A stretch of DNA of 64,000 nucleotides from Mucilaginibacter inviolabilis (GCF_011089895.1 NZ_JAANAT010000001.1:2356001-2420000); one strand, 5' to 3'; positions 1 to 8,298 are shown, counted from the first letter of the stretch. The notes: generated by a model from the letters alone, not told the origin. Made by a program: numbers and translations.

Positions 1-27
1 TAGTAAATTTTTCATTCCTGTTAGACA

Positions 28-62
28 AAAAAGTCCTTGTTCCTTTGTCCCAAAATCCTTCC
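28..62. repeat. word repeat, family A
   Basis: A+T-rich text made of variants of the words CCTTGTTCC and AAAATCCTT. It lies just beyond the stop of the helicase gene. The same words recur near 7.2, 12.7, 27.7, 29.0, 30.1 and 48.4 kb. Confidence 0.7.
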
Positions 63-68
63 ATCTTA

Positions 69-1415
69 TTAACGTTTCTTCCTGGATGGTTTACTTGTTG
101 GATTTTTTTTGCCTACTTTACCATAACGGGCTTTATCCCTGGTAGCGTCGAATTTTTTGCGCTGATTAAGCGTTTTCTTTTCGTGGAAAGCGCCTTTAAA
201 GTCGGGATCTTCCTTGCGTTTCTGCATGTCGATCTCTTTGTTCTGCTCCTGTCTTTCGTCGTAACCGGTTTCCTCAATAAATACGTCATCGGGAATGGCC
301 GATACGGGTACGCTTTGCTTGATCAGTTTTTCGATCTTCCTGAGATAGTACTCCTCCGCAGGGCCACAAAAGGTAATGGCTTCGCCCGATTGCAAAGCAC
401 GACCGGTACGCCCGATACGGTGTACATAATCCTCAATTACCACGGGTACATCAAAGTTAATTACATGGCTTACATCGCTCACATCAATACCACGCGAAGC
501 CACATCGGTAGCCACCAAAATTTTCACCTCATCATTCTTAAACGAATTGATAGAATTGATACGGGTGTTTTGCCCTTTGTTGGCGTGCAATACCCTTACT
601 CCGCCTTCGCCGTATTTGCGCAGTAAAAATTTATATACATCTTCGGCAGCTATACGGGTTTTACAAAATATAATGAGCTTGGTAATGTCACCTTCCAGAT
701 CAAGCAGCTTTTTGAGCAGGTTGATCTTGGTTTTGTTGTTTGGCACATGATACAAATGCTGGTTTACCGTTTGCGCGGGGGTAGCCTGCGGGGTTACCTC
801 AATAATGGTTGGGTATTCCAGAAAATTATTGGACAGCTCATGAATCTTATCGCTCATGGTAGCCGAAAAAAGCAGGTTTTGCCTTTTCACGGGCACCACT
901 TCCAGTATGCGGTTTATTTGGGGCATAAAGCCCATATCCATCATTTTATCGGCCTCGTCCAGTACCAGTACCTGCAGCGTTTTGGTTACAATATGCCCGG
1001 CCAGGTAAATATCCATAAAACGGCCCGGGGTAGCCACAATAATGTCAACTCCTTTATTAATCTGCTCTATTTGTGTTTTAGGACCCAATCCGCCATAAAG
1101 TACCACTACACGCAAATCGGTATTGGCGGCAAATATTTTTACGTTTTCCTCAATCTGCATGGCCAGCTCGCGCGTTGGCGAAATGATCAGCGCCCGCGGA
1201 TTTTCGCCCTGGGCATATTTGAGCTTCATGATAATGGGCAATACATAGGCTGCCGTTTTACCGGTGCCGGTTTGCGCAATGCCCATCACATCCTGCCCGT
1301 TCAATATCGGGGGGATGGCCTTTTGCTGTATGGGCGTAGCTTCGGTATAACCGGCATCAGCTATCGCATTCAATATTTGCCGGTTAAAATTAAATTCTTC
1401 AAAAGTTACAGCCAT
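69..1415 (-). CDS. DEAD-box ATP-dependent RNA helicase (RhlE-like)
   Basis: Cytoplasmic RNA helicase, expected to unwind structured RNA during ribosome assembly or RNA decay. In the 448-residue product I see motif I AQTGTGKT (47-54), PTREL (80-84), DEAD (153-156), SAT (184-186) and HRIGRTGR in the second RecA lobe. After about residue 380 there is a charged Lys/Arg-rich tail ending SKPSRKKR, as in RNA-binding extensions of the RhlE group. The frame stays open 28 codons further upstream, but that stretch translates an intergenic repeat, so I start at 1415 where the family N-terminus begins. A TAnnTTTG element ends only four bases before this ATG. The exact subgroup (RhlE or another DEAD-box group) is inference; the family is certain. 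Confidence 0.95.
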   Translation of the reverse strand: MAVTFEEFNFNRQILNAIADAGYTEATPIQQKAIPPILNGQDVMGIAQTGTGKTAAYVLPIIMKLKYAQGENPRALIISPTRELAMQIEENVKIFAANTDLRVVVLYGGLGPKTQIEQINKGVDIIVATPGRFMDIYLAGHIVTKTLQVLVLDEADKMMDMGFMPQINRILEVVPVKRQNLLFSATMSDKIHELSNNFLEYPTIIEVTPQATPAQTVNQHLYHVPNNKTKINLLKKLLDLEGDITKLIIFCKTRIAAEDVYKFLLRKYGEGGVRVLHANKGQNTRINSINSFKNDEVKILVATDVASRGIDVSDVSHVINFDVPVVIEDYVHRIGRTGRALQSGEAITFCGPAEEYYLRKIEKLIKQSVPVSAIPDDVFIEETGYDERQEQNKEIDMQKRKEDPDFKGAFHEKKTLNQRKKFDATRDKARYGKVGKKNPTSKPSRKKR

Positions 1416-1419
1416 GCCG

Positions 1420-1427
1420 CAAAGATA
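1420..1427 (-). promoter_or_regulatory. Bacteroidota -7 promoter element (TATCTTTG)
   Basis: On the minus strand the octamer TATCTTTG fits the Bacteroidota consensus TAnnTTTG and sits four bases upstream of the helicase ATG. Transcription would begin at or beside the start codon, giving a leaderless message. No convincing -33 TTG was confirmed. Confidence 0.45.
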
Positions 1428-1439
1428 AGCTTTTGGGGA

Positions 1440-1472
1440 AAGATATGAGACGTGAGATTTGAGATAGGAGAT
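1440..1472. repeat. word repeat, family G
   Basis: Tandem variants of GAGATTTGAGAT (for example GAGACGTGAGATTTGAGATA). It lies just upstream of the helicase start and makes a spurious N-terminal extension of that frame. Confidence 0.55.
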
Positions 1473-1560
1473 TTTTAGCCTTGCGCTCGTTTGTAACAAG
1501 TGCTTAGCATGGGTTTGCGTTTAAAACGCAAGAGCGATGCAATCGCTTAACCACAATAAG

Positions 1561-1579
1561 CACTCGTTACAAACGAGTG
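1561..1579. repeat. short hairpin CACTCGTT/AACGAGTG
   Basis: Perfect 8-bp arms with a 3-base loop. Related CACTCGTTTG words recur near 1485, 12790 and 13466. It may be a terminator-like or REP-like element; no T-run follows it. Confidence 0.55.
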
Positions 1580-1595
1580 CAAGACAGAGACGATA

Positions 1596-1736
1596 GACTC
1601 ACCCCGCCTACGCTTCGCTGGGCGACCCTCTCTCCGGCTTCGCCGCATAGAGGGTATAGGAATTTTTTTTCAAAATCCCCTCTTTCTGCCGCAGGCGAAG
1701 AGAGGGATGTCGAGCGAAGCGATGACAGGGTGAGTC
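1596..1736. repeat. REP-like composite inverted repeat
   Basis: Outer arms GACTCACCC (1596-1604) and GGGTGAGTC (1728-1736) enclose two imperfect hairpins built on CCCTCTCT and AGAGGG words. It fills most of the gap between the helicase start and the 159-residue secreted protein. Confidence 0.6.
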
Positions 1737-1760
1737 GACTATACAATATACCACGCCCGT

Positions 1761-2240
1761 CTAATTTTCCTCTTTATGCGGATCTGTCGAAACCAGGTAA
1801 TACGTATTGTTTTGCAAAGTGATGGCTCTTACGTCTTTTTTTAGCGCAAACTTAACTGGAATAACAATGGGTGTATGGTCCGTTTGCTTTACCTCAATTA
1901 TCCGGGCACCATCTAATACCAGTTCGTTTTGCTGAGAGCCCATGCCCCCTTGTACAATATTGCCGCCTATGCGTTCCGTTCTGGTTTTTACGATCAACGT
2001 CAGGGTATCCTTTTTAATTTTGTAAGTTCCTTTTATTGCAAGAATGCGACCGGAATCATCGTACTGGTTAAAAACGTACTTAAAAGTACCATCATTAAAA
2101 AACCGATAAGTGTTGAGCCAGGCATCGGCTAATTGCGGGGTATTTATTTGCCAAACCCCTATTAACTTATGATTACTTACCTGAGCCGACGAGATATTAA
2201 CCAACAACATGAACGAACAGATAAAGAATAGGTGCTTCAT
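1761..2240 (-). CDS. secreted lipocalin-like hypothetical protein
   Basis: The 159-residue product begins with a clear Sec signal peptide (MKHLFFICSFMLLVNISSAQ), so it is periplasmic or exported. The mature part has alternating beta-type segments, starting with LIGVWQ and followed by a TYRFFNDGTFKY stretch and a GTYKIKKDTL stretch. This is the pattern of lipocalin-like domains common in Bacteroidota (W after a short N-terminal strand, then F/Y-rich strands). No catalytic residues are evident. It runs away from the divergent pyrC gene, whose start is 152 bp off. The function is unknown, and the lipocalin fold is inferred from pattern only. Confidence 0.75.
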   Translation of the reverse strand: MKHLFFICSFMLLVNISSAQVSNHKLIGVWQINTPQLADAWLNTYRFFNDGTFKYVFNQYDDSGRILAIKGTYKIKKDTLTLIVKTRTERIGGNIVQGGMGSQQNELVLDGARIIEVKQTDHTPIVIPVKFALKKDVRAITLQNNTYYLVSTDPHKEEN

Positions 2241-2309
2241 GCCCTAAAGATGAGTAATTAACGGTGATATTACCCAAATTGGCTCAATATAACTTTCATA
2301 TTTATATCC

Positions 2310-2317
2310 TAAATTTG
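2310..2317 (+). promoter_or_regulatory. candidate -7 element for dihydroorotase gene (TAAATTTG)
   Basis: TAAATTTG fits TAnnTTTG, 75 bp before the chosen pyrC ATG. A TTG at 2279-2281 is the nearest -33 candidate, but its spacing (28 bp) is longer than usual, so support is partial. Confidence 0.4.
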
Positions 2318-2323
2318 CCACGC

Positions 2324-2391
2324 AATAAATCCGAAACGGCAAAGCCTTCTTGGAAACAAATAAATCCGAAATCGAAAATCCCAACTCCGAA
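2324..2391. repeat. word repeat, family C
   Basis: Variants of AAATCCGAAATCGAAAATCC immediately abut the pyrC start codon. The same words occur at 48975-49086 and 53128-53165, next to the terminase and tail-chaperone genes. Confidence 0.7.
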
Positions 2392-3726
2392 ATGACGAAA
2401 ATTCTCATCAAATCAGCAACTGTAGTAAACGAAGGCCGGCAATATGTAACTGATATTCTGGTAAAAGATGGCTTTATTGAACGGATAGATTCAAGCATTG
2501 ATGTCCCCGCGGATGAGGTGATCAACGCCGAAGGGCTGCATCTGCTGCCTGGTTGTATTGATGACCAGGTGCATTTTCGCGAACCGGGTTTAACACACAA
2601 GGCCAATATCCATTCCGAATCGCGCGCGGCAGTGGCCGGTGGTATTACTTCATTCATGGAAATGCCAAACACCGTGCCTAACACTTTAACACAACAATTG
2701 CTTGAAGATAAATATGAGATAGCCTCCCGCAACTCGCTGGCTAACTACTCGTTTTTTATGGGTGCATCAAACGATAATCTTGACGAGGTGCTGCGTACCG
2801 ACGCTGCCAATGTTTGCGGCGTAAAAGTATTTATGGGTTCATCAACAGGAAACATGCTGGTGGATAATCCGCGTACATTGGATAACCTTTTTGCGCAGTC
2901 GCCCATGCTGATAGCGGTGCATTGCGAGGATGAAGCCACTATCAAAAGCAACCTCAACCATTACAAACAGCTGCTCGGCGAAAATCTGCCCGTAAGGCTG
3001 CACCCGAAAATCAGGAGTGCCGAAGCCTGCTACCTGTCATCGTCACTAGCGGTTGAGCTGGCTAAAAAGCATAACACCAGGCTGCATATCCTGCATATAT
3101 CCACTGCGCTGGAAACGCATCTTTTTACCAATAAGATTCCTCTGAAGGACAAACGCATTACTGCCGAGGCTTGCGTACATCACCTATGGTTTAGCGATGC
3201 TGATTATGAAACCAAAGGCAATTTTATTAAATGGAACCCGGCCGTAAAAACCGCGCAGGACCGCGATGCCGTTTTAGAAGCCGTACTGGACGGACGCATA
3301 GACGTTATCGCGACAGACCATGCCCCGCATACACTGGAAGAAAAAGAGCAACCCTACCTGCAGGCACCATCCGGCGGACCATTAGTTCAACATGCCTTAC
3401 CGGCTATGCTGGAATTATATCATCATGGCAAAATCACCCTGGAACAAATAGCCGAAAAGATGGCGCATAATGTGGCTACCCTCTTCCGGATAGACAAGCG
3501 CGGTTTCATCCGCGAAGGCTACTGGGCCGACCTGGTACTGGTGAATTTGAATAAACCCTGGAACGTAAACAAAAGCAATATCTTATATCATTGCGGCTGG
3601 AGCCCGTTTGAAGGCACTACCTTCCGCTCGCAAATTGCCTATACTTTGGTCTCGGGTAATATAGCTTACGCTAATGGAAGTTTAGCTGAAGGTAAAGCTG
3701 GCAAACGTTTGAATTTTAATCATTAA
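2392..3726 (+). CDS. pyrC: dihydroorotase (amidohydrolase superfamily)
   Basis: Cytoplasmic enzyme of pyrimidine synthesis, cyclising carbamoyl aspartate to dihydroorotate. The 444-residue product has the metal-site sequence IDDQVHFREPG (56-66), a VKVFMGSS segment with the likely carboxylated lysine, HILHIST and CVHHLW histidines, and IATDHAPHT with the catalytic aspartate. I start at the ATG at 2392 rather than 14 codons upstream because those codons translate an intergenic repeat. One oddity: the first ligand of the usual D-x-H-x-H motif is Gln59. I recall this variant from other Bacteroidota homologues, so it is probably lineage-wide. An allantoinase-like activity cannot be excluded from sequence alone. 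Confidence 0.9.
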   Translation: MTKILIKSATVVNEGRQYVTDILVKDGFIERIDSSIDVPADEVINAEGLHLLPGCIDDQVHFREPGLTHKANIHSESRAAVAGGITSFMEMPNTVPNTLTQQLLEDKYEIASRNSLANYSFFMGASNDNLDEVLRTDAANVCGVKVFMGSSTGNMLVDNPRTLDNLFAQSPMLIAVHCEDEATIKSNLNHYKQLLGENLPVRLHPKIRSAEACYLSSSLAVELAKKHNTRLHILHISTALETHLFTNKIPLKDKRITAEACVHHLWFSDADYETKGNFIKWNPAVKTAQDRDAVLEAVLDGRIDVIATDHAPHTLEEKEQPYLQAPSGGPLVQHALPAMLELYHHGKITLEQIAEKMAHNVATLFRIDKRGFIREGYWADLVLVNLNKPWNVNKSNILYHCGWSPFEGTTFRSQIAYTLVSGNIAYANGSLAEGKAGKRLNFNH

Positions 3727-3780
3727 TAAAATTTACATTTTTCAATTACAGAATTTTCTGTAGAAGAATAAGACAGATTT

Positions 3781-3854
3781 GTCATCCTGAGGAACGAAGG
3801 ATCTTCTTCACTTTGCTTTTCGTATAGCAGATCCTTCACTACGTTCAGGATGAC
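3781..3854. repeat. REP-like hairpin (GTCATCCTGAGG...GGATGAC)
   Basis: Quasi-palindrome with arms GTCATCCTGA...AACGAAGGATC and their complement. The same family forms one end of the 364-bp repeats at 13082 and 25597. It lies between convergent genes. Confidence 0.75.
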
Positions 3855-3874
3855 AAAGAAAGTCAAAATGGCCT

Positions 3875-3950
3875 GTCACCCTGAGCCTGTCGAAGGGTCG
3901 CGTGAAGAGGCCCGCCCACCATGCTTCGACGGAGCTCAGCAGGACATCCG
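3875..3950. repeat. REP-like hairpin (CCTGAGCCTGTCGAAGG)
   Basis: Arms CTGAGCCTGTCGAAG and CTTCGACGGAGCTCAG pair imperfectly. It follows directly on the previous hairpin. Confidence 0.65.
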
Positions 3951-3967
3951 AGTTTTTGTAAGAGACA

Positions 3968-4423
3968 CTACTTTACCGCCACATATATCTCCACACGGGT
4001 ATCATCCGAGTTGCAGCTATTACAGCCGTAAACATCAAAATCGGCGGTGTATTTTCGGTTTAAACTGCTGTTCCAGATGTATTGCCAGGTTTCGGCCACA
4101 CGGTCTGGCATCCAGCTATTTGCTGTAAACCTTACATAAGTACCGGGCGCTACCGTTAAGCCAACCAATCCCTCCGGAATATGATCCAGTGAATTTACTT
4201 TGCAGCCCAGTATAGCGGTATAAGGCCCGGTGTGGTCTGTTTCGTAATCGGTATATATGCAATGTACCTCGTCGCTTATCCTGTCTTCTATTTGCAGTAA
4301 AACATTATCATCCATAAAGCGGCACCATAGGTCGCCTATGTCTTTTGCCGCCTGACCATCCTGATTGGTGGTACGGGTGGCTATCCCCAGCAAAAAGAAA
4401 CCTGTTACATCTATTTTATCCAT
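3968..4423 (-). CDS. GyrI-like / AraC effector-binding domain protein
   Basis: A 151-residue stand-alone small-molecule-binding domain of the GyrI/AraC-effector class (also seen in Cass2-type proteins). Supporting segments are FFLLGIATRT at the N-terminus, LWCRFMDD, a beta-strand YTAILGCKV, the loop VAPGTYVRFTA and the ending TRVEIYVAVK. All have the strand-helix-strand pattern and the conserved E/W positions of the family. It has no DNA-binding domain, so it probably senses or sequesters a ligand. It lies 95 bp downstream of the SRPBCC gene on the same strand and may belong to the WYL-regulated group. The ligand is unknown. Confidence 0.75.
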   Translation of the reverse strand: MDKIDVTGFFLLGIATRTTNQDGQAAKDIGDLWCRFMDDNVLLQIEDRISDEVHCIYTDYETDHTGPYTAILGCKVNSLDHIPEGLVGLTVAPGTYVRFTANSWMPDRVAETWQYIWNSSLNRKYTADFDVYGCNSCNSDDTRVEIYVAVK

Positions 4424-4518
4424 AACCTGAAGCTATCACTATTTGTTATATTGATATATAATTAATTTTATACCAATTTTTTACAGCGATTATATAAATT
4501 ATTTATTTAATATTAAAA

Positions 4519-4941
4519 TTACTCGATCATTTTCCGTAATCCATCAAAAACACCTTCCCAATTTTGCGCCGAATGCTCCCTTGCGGCCTCATCTTTGATA
4601 TTATCCTGGGTAATGGCCAGGGTGGTTACATCATCTTTTTCACTCAGACTGTAGGTAATATCGGCATAATTTTCGGGTTTATCTTCGGTGCCGCTCATGC
4701 TGCTCCAATAGTTATACTTTACATATCTGCCGGGGTCTATCTCCAGTATGGTACCATGATCGCGATAGGCTTTGCCATCCCATGCTCCGCTGAACACAAT
4801 GGGCTCCCCTACCCTCCAGCTCGATTCCAGCTTGGTGCCAAAAAAGTAAGCTTTTACCATCTCGGGGTCAGTAAGGCCCTGCCAAACTTTGGCCATGGGC
4901 GCTTTAAATGTTAGCTCGATGCTTAATGTTAAATTTTTCAT
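4519..4941 (-). CDS. SRPBCC (AHSA1-like) domain protein
   Basis: A 140-residue START-like protein of the Activator-of-Hsp90 homologue 1 type. It begins with the typical pattern IELTFKAPMAKVWQGLTDPE, followed by KAYFFGTKLESSWRVGEPIVFSG and ends with a helix containing GVFDGLRKMI. Such domains form a hydrophobic cavity for lipids or other ligands. In bacteria they are often paired with small regulators. The gene is 8 bp downstream of the EVE-domain gene, consistent with one transcript. The ligand is not known. Confidence 0.85.
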   Translation of the reverse strand: MKNLTLSIELTFKAPMAKVWQGLTDPEMVKAYFFGTKLESSWRVGEPIVFSGAWDGKAYRDHGTILEIDPGRYVKYNYWSSMSGTEDKPENYADITYSLSEKDDVTTLAITQDNIKDEAAREHSAQNWEGVFDGLRKMIE

Positions 4942-4949
4942 AATGTGTT

Positions 4950-5450
4950 TTATTTATGGTTTATGATAGCTTCATCTAAATACTCCTCTTTTGAACCTTC
5001 ACCTTCGGAGAGAGCGGGTTGAGGCACCCCGGTTATCATTTGCCTTTTGATCAGTTCAAAATCATGTTCGCCTATTTCCAGAAAACCAAAACGGAAAGGA
5101 TACCCCCATGACTTTTTATTGATGATAAAATCAAGCTCATCAACCAGGGGAATAATGGGCGCCTCGGTACTTTCATAAAATTGGATATTGCGGCGCCAGG
5201 GTATAAAATCATCAAACATTTTATGTTGATATATCTCGTCGCCAACGGCCTGCCCAATGGCTGTAAAAGCCTTGCAGGGCTCAGTGCCATTCATGGTTTG
5301 CTTTGGCGAATAAAACAGCACCCAATCATCGGCGTGTACTTTTTTCAAGGCGGCCTGTTTACCATGATTGGCCTGCATAAAGCCACCGGCTATGCCACGG
5401 GCTATATGATCTTTTGAAGCTACGGTTATCCAGTATTTCATATTTTTCAA
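4950..5450 (-). CDS. EVE domain protein (UPF0310-like)
   Basis: The 166-residue product matches the EVE/PUA-like family: KYWITVASKDHIARGI at the N-terminus, DDWVLFYSPK in the central strand, then FTAIGQAVGDEI and a C-terminal YPFRFGFLEI segment. EVE domains bind modified cytosine or RNA modifications, which suggests a nucleic-acid-sensing role. It is about the usual length for a stand-alone protein. It is first in an apparent unit with the SRPBCC and GyrI-like genes, downstream of a WYL regulator. A start at the second Met (5441) is equally possible. Confidence 0.85.
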   Translation of the reverse strand: MKNMKYWITVASKDHIARGIAGGFMQANHGKQAALKKVHADDWVLFYSPKQTMNGTEPCKAFTAIGQAVGDEIYQHKMFDDFIPWRRNIQFYESTEAPIIPLVDELDFIINKKSWGYPFRFGFLEIGEHDFELIKRQMITGVPQPALSEGEGSKEEYLDEAIINHK

Positions 5451-5490
5451 TTATTGAATTAATGATTTATTGAATTAGTGTTTTCATGCA
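5447..5490. repeat. word repeat, family D
   Basis: Variants of TTATTGAATTAGTGA between the EVE gene and the regulator gene. The same words recur at 12955, 16027, 25628, 54003 and 54588. Confidence 0.6.
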
Positions 5491-5617
5491 ACAAGCCACA
5501 AAAACACGACCATAAAACCACCTGTATAAGCCAGTAACTTAAACACGTTGTTTGTAATGGTTAAACAAAGTAAATAAGGGGGAATGACAACCTTATGTCA
5601 ACAGGAAGAAGTGACTT

Positions 5618-6568
5618 TTAATTATTTTTTTGAACGATGGCTGCCGCTATAATTTTAACCTGATTGATAAGTTCCTGGGGTTTTACAATTTCGGCATGAT
5701 CACCGTACATCATAAACCAACGGGCAAAACCTTCGATAGAGCGGGTTAAAAATGTCATCTCGATCTTATTGCCCACCATTTTTTCGGATACAAAGCCGCT
5801 GTAGTATTTTTGATGATCCAGGTAGCTCACTATCTCTTTATCCACTTTTACGATAACCGTTTCCAGTTGCTTTTCGTGGGCGGTTTGTGCGATGTAAGCT
5901 TTTAAAGTAGGATGCTGGCTATTGTTATAAGTAGCATCGGTAATCACCACCTTACGCATCCTGTCCACCCTGAAATCACGGTAATCGTTACGCAGGCGAC
6001 AAAAGGCTATCAGGTGCCAGAAACCTTCCAGGTAAAAAATACCTACGGGTTCTACATCCCGTTTGGTAGCTTCCTGGCTGTGACCGGCAAAGTAATCTAA
6101 GCATAACAGCTTTTTTTGAACAATGCTATCCAGTATGGTTTGAATATGATCGGTATTATTATCAGAACGTTTCTGCGCACGGCTTTTTAGTACCTCAATA
6201 CTGCCATCCAAGTTTTCCAGCACATCTTTTTCAGCTGTTTTAAGGATAGCCCGCACTTTGTACATGGCGGATTGGTGATGCTTCATGGTACTGATATCCG
6301 TCATCTTTTCCACAAATTTCTCGGCGGTTAAGAAGGCGGTGGCTTCTTCGCGGGTAAACATTACCGGGGGCAAACGATAACCGTCCATAATGGAATAACC
6401 TACACCGGCCTCGCCCATGAGGGGGATGCCGGCTTCTTCCAGTGTTTTTACATCGCGGTATACGGTACGCAGGCTGATATTAAAACGCTCGGCAATATCC
6501 GAGGCTTTCACAACCCTGCGCGATTGTAGCTGTATTAAAATAGCCGAAATACGGTCGATGCGGTTCAT
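5618..6568 (-). CDS. YafY-type transcriptional regulator (HTH + WYL)
   Basis: A 316-residue DNA-binding regulator. The N-terminus has a winged helix of the HTH_11 type (RISAILIQLQ, VKASDIAERFNISLRTVYRDVKTLEE, about residues 5-45). The middle contains the WYL-type ligand domain, recognisable in LCLDYFAGHS, EPVGIFYLEGFWHLIAFCR and DYRDFRVDRM. The C-terminal WCX-like segment contains EGFARWFMMYGDHAEIVKP. It lies upstream on the same strand of the EVE/SRPBCC/GyrI-like genes, with a 167-bp gap, so it probably regulates them; that is inference. The inducer is unknown. Confidence 0.9.
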   Translation of the reverse strand: MNRIDRISAILIQLQSRRVVKASDIAERFNISLRTVYRDVKTLEEAGIPLMGEAGVGYSIMDGYRLPPVMFTREEATAFLTAEKFVEKMTDISTMKHHQSAMYKVRAILKTAEKDVLENLDGSIEVLKSRAQKRSDNNTDHIQTILDSIVQKKLLCLDYFAGHSQEATKRDVEPVGIFYLEGFWHLIAFCRLRNDYRDFRVDRMRKVVITDATYNNSQHPTLKAYIAQTAHEKQLETVIVKVDKEIVSYLDHQKYYSGFVSEKMVGNKIEMTFLTRSIEGFARWFMMYGDHAEIVKPQELINQVKIIAAAIVQKNN

Positions 6569-6618
6569 AACATCAAATTAAGCAAAAAACAAGCTACCTT
6601 TGAAAGAATAATTCACTA

Positions 6619-6702
6619 AAAGAATCAAGAGTCAAGAAATGGAACACATTTGATTGTTAGCATTGTTCTTTTCCTGATTCTTGACTCTTAATTCTTGATT
6701 CT
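6619..6702. repeat. quasi-palindromic word repeat, family B
   Basis: The left arm AGAATCAAGAGTCAAG pairs with CTTGACTCTTAATTCTTGATTCT-like text on the right (6680-6702), with about 40 bases between. It ends 14 bp before the DUF2007 ATG, so it probably forms part of that gene's leader. Confidence 0.75.
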
Positions 6703-6715
6703 ATATTTTAAAGCC

Positions 6716-7132
6716 ATGACCAACCCTGCTGAAGATAAGATCATAACCCTCGAAACCTATTACGATGTAATGCTGGCACATATCATGCGCACTAAGCTGG
6801 AAGATAATGGCATCCCCTGCTTTATCGCCGACGAAAATACCATCGGTGCCAATCCATTATACAATCAGGCTGTTGGGGGTGTTAAACTCAAAATATTTGA
6901 ACGCGATTTGGAACGCTGCCGCGAAATACTGGCCACCGAGGGCGATTTACATGAACAGGACCACATAGAAATTGATGAGGAAACCAATAATATGATCATC
7001 TGCCCTTTTTGCGCCTCCACCAATATCGGTCCCGCAGATCCGGGTAAGTTTTCCACTTTTCTTTCAGCCGTTTTTCCTTTTTATAACACCAAAGCCTGGC
7101 ATTGCTTTAACTGTTTGCAGGATTTTGAGTAG
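6716..7132 (+). CDS. DUF2007-type signal-transducing domain protein with zinc ribbon
   Basis: A 138-residue product. The N-terminal half matches the DUF2007 family, a small alpha/beta domain sometimes called putative signal transducing protein: TLETYYDVMLAHIMRTKLED, then GIPCFIADE, GGVKLKIFERDLERCREIL. The C-terminus has two Cys pairs, ICPFCASTN and WHCFNCLQDF, which form a zinc ribbon. I use the ATG at 6716; the earlier TTG at 6695 lies inside a repeat. It stands alone between two repeats. The role is unknown; such proteins may bind nucleotides or partner proteins. Confidence 0.8.
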   Translation: MTNPAEDKIITLETYYDVMLAHIMRTKLEDNGIPCFIADENTIGANPLYNQAVGGVKLKIFERDLERCREILATEGDLHEQDHIEIDEETNNMIICPFCASTNIGPADPGKFSTFLSAVFPFYNTKAWHCFNCLQDFE

Positions 7133-7137
7133 AACCT

Positions 7138-7252
7138 CACCCGAAGAGAGTAAGGATTTTGGGATCAAGGAACAAAGACTTCTGTCCGCTTTATTCCTAT
7201 TCATAGTTTCAATCCTTGCTCTTTGATCTCAAAATCCTTGTTCCTTACTCCA
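7138..7252. repeat. quasi-palindromic word repeat, family A
   Basis: The left arm, with GAGTAAGGATTTTGGG and CAAGGAACAAAG, pairs with right-hand CTTTGATCTCAAAATCC and TTGTTCCTTACTC. It fills most of the gap between the DUF2007 and asparaginase genes. Confidence 0.75.
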
Positions 7253-7289
7253 CCAGTCATTTAATTGCTGTTTTTTATATATTAGCAGC

Positions 7290-8297
7290 ATGTATAACCG
7301 CCGTAAGTTTATCAAAATATCAGCCGCGGGCGCTTCGCTTGCCGCATTATCCAATTCTGCTGTAGCCAAAGCCATTTCGTCAACCACCGATACTAATTTA
7401 CCTATCGTGATATCCACCTGGGATTTCGGTATCATCGCCAATAAAGGTGCCTGGAAGGTATTGTCAACGGGTGGCCGCGCGCTGGATGCTATTGAAGCCG
7501 GTGCACGCATTCCCGAAGAACAGGATATTACCAACCATACTGTTGGTCGTACGGGATTACCCGATCGTGATGGTCATGTTACATTGGATTCCTGTATTAT
7601 GGATGAGAACGGCAACTGCGGTTCTGTAGCCGCCATGGAAAACATAGCCCACCCTATTTCGGTAGCCCGTTTGGTGATGGAGAAAACCCCGCATGTGATG
7701 CTTGTGGGCGATGGTGCAACCCAGTTTGCGGTGGAGCAGGGCATGAAAAAAGAAAAACTGTTAACGCCGGAGTCTGAAAAGATCTGGAAGGAATGGCTCA
7801 AAACAGCCAAATACAGTCCGGTTATGAATATTGAGAATGGTAAAAAACCAGGCGATAAATACAATCACGATACCATTGGCATGCTGGCTATTGATGCCAA
7901 GGGCAATATATCAGGCGGTTGCACTACCAGCGGCATGGCCTTTAAACTGCATGGCCGTGTAGGCGACAGCCCCATCATCGGCGCAGGTTTATATGTAGAT
8001 AACGAAGTAGGCGGCGCCACCTCAACCGGGGTAGGCGAAGAGGTGATCCGCAATGTGGGCAGCTTTTTGGTTGTCGAACTGATGCGCCAGGGTTATTCGC
8101 CCGAGGATGCCTGTAAAGAAGCAGTTCGTCGTATCATCAAAAAGAAACCCGAAACCGCCAAACAGATACAGGTAGGCTTTTTAGCCATCAACAAAAAAGG
8201 TGAATACGGTGCCTACGCCATACAAAGCGGTTTTTCATTCGCCGTTTGCAATGCGCAGCAGCAGGATTTGCTGATTAAAGGAAAGAGTTTTTATTAA
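7290..8297 (+). CDS. N4-(beta-N-acetylglucosaminyl)-L-asparaginase (Tat-exported)
   Basis: An Ntn-hydrolase of the glycosylasparaginase family that cleaves the GlcNAc-Asn bond of glycoasparagine. The 335-residue precursor starts with a twin-arginine signal, NRRKFIKISAAGASLAALS, so it should be exported folded. The self-cleavage site is NHDTIG with the break before Thr195, followed by the GCTTSGM segment and GDSPIIGAGLYVD, both typical of the family. The GSVAAMENI motif supports substrate binding. It is next to cutC but separated by a strong hairpin, so they are probably independent. A role in glycoprotein recycling is inferred from family knowledge. Confidence 0.92.
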   Translation: MYNRRKFIKISAAGASLAALSNSAVAKAISSTTDTNLPIVISTWDFGIIANKGAWKVLSTGGRALDAIEAGARIPEEQDITNHTVGRTGLPDRDGHVTLDSCIMDENGNCGSVAAMENIAHPISVARLVMEKTPHVMLVGDGATQFAVEQGMKKEKLLTPESEKIWKEWLKTAKYSPVMNIENGKKPGDKYNHDTIGMLAIDAKGNISGGCTTSGMAFKLHGRVGDSPIIGAGLYVDNEVGGATSTGVGEEVIRNVGSFLVVELMRQGYSPEDACKEAVRRIIKKKPETAKQIQVGFLAINKKGEYGAYAIQSGFSFAVCNAQQQDLLIKGKSFY

Positions 8298-8298
8298 T

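Noticed and set aside
747..1448. 233-residue frame opposite the DEAD-box helicase
   Set aside because: Antisense shadow of a well-supported helicase gene; its translation shows no domain pattern.
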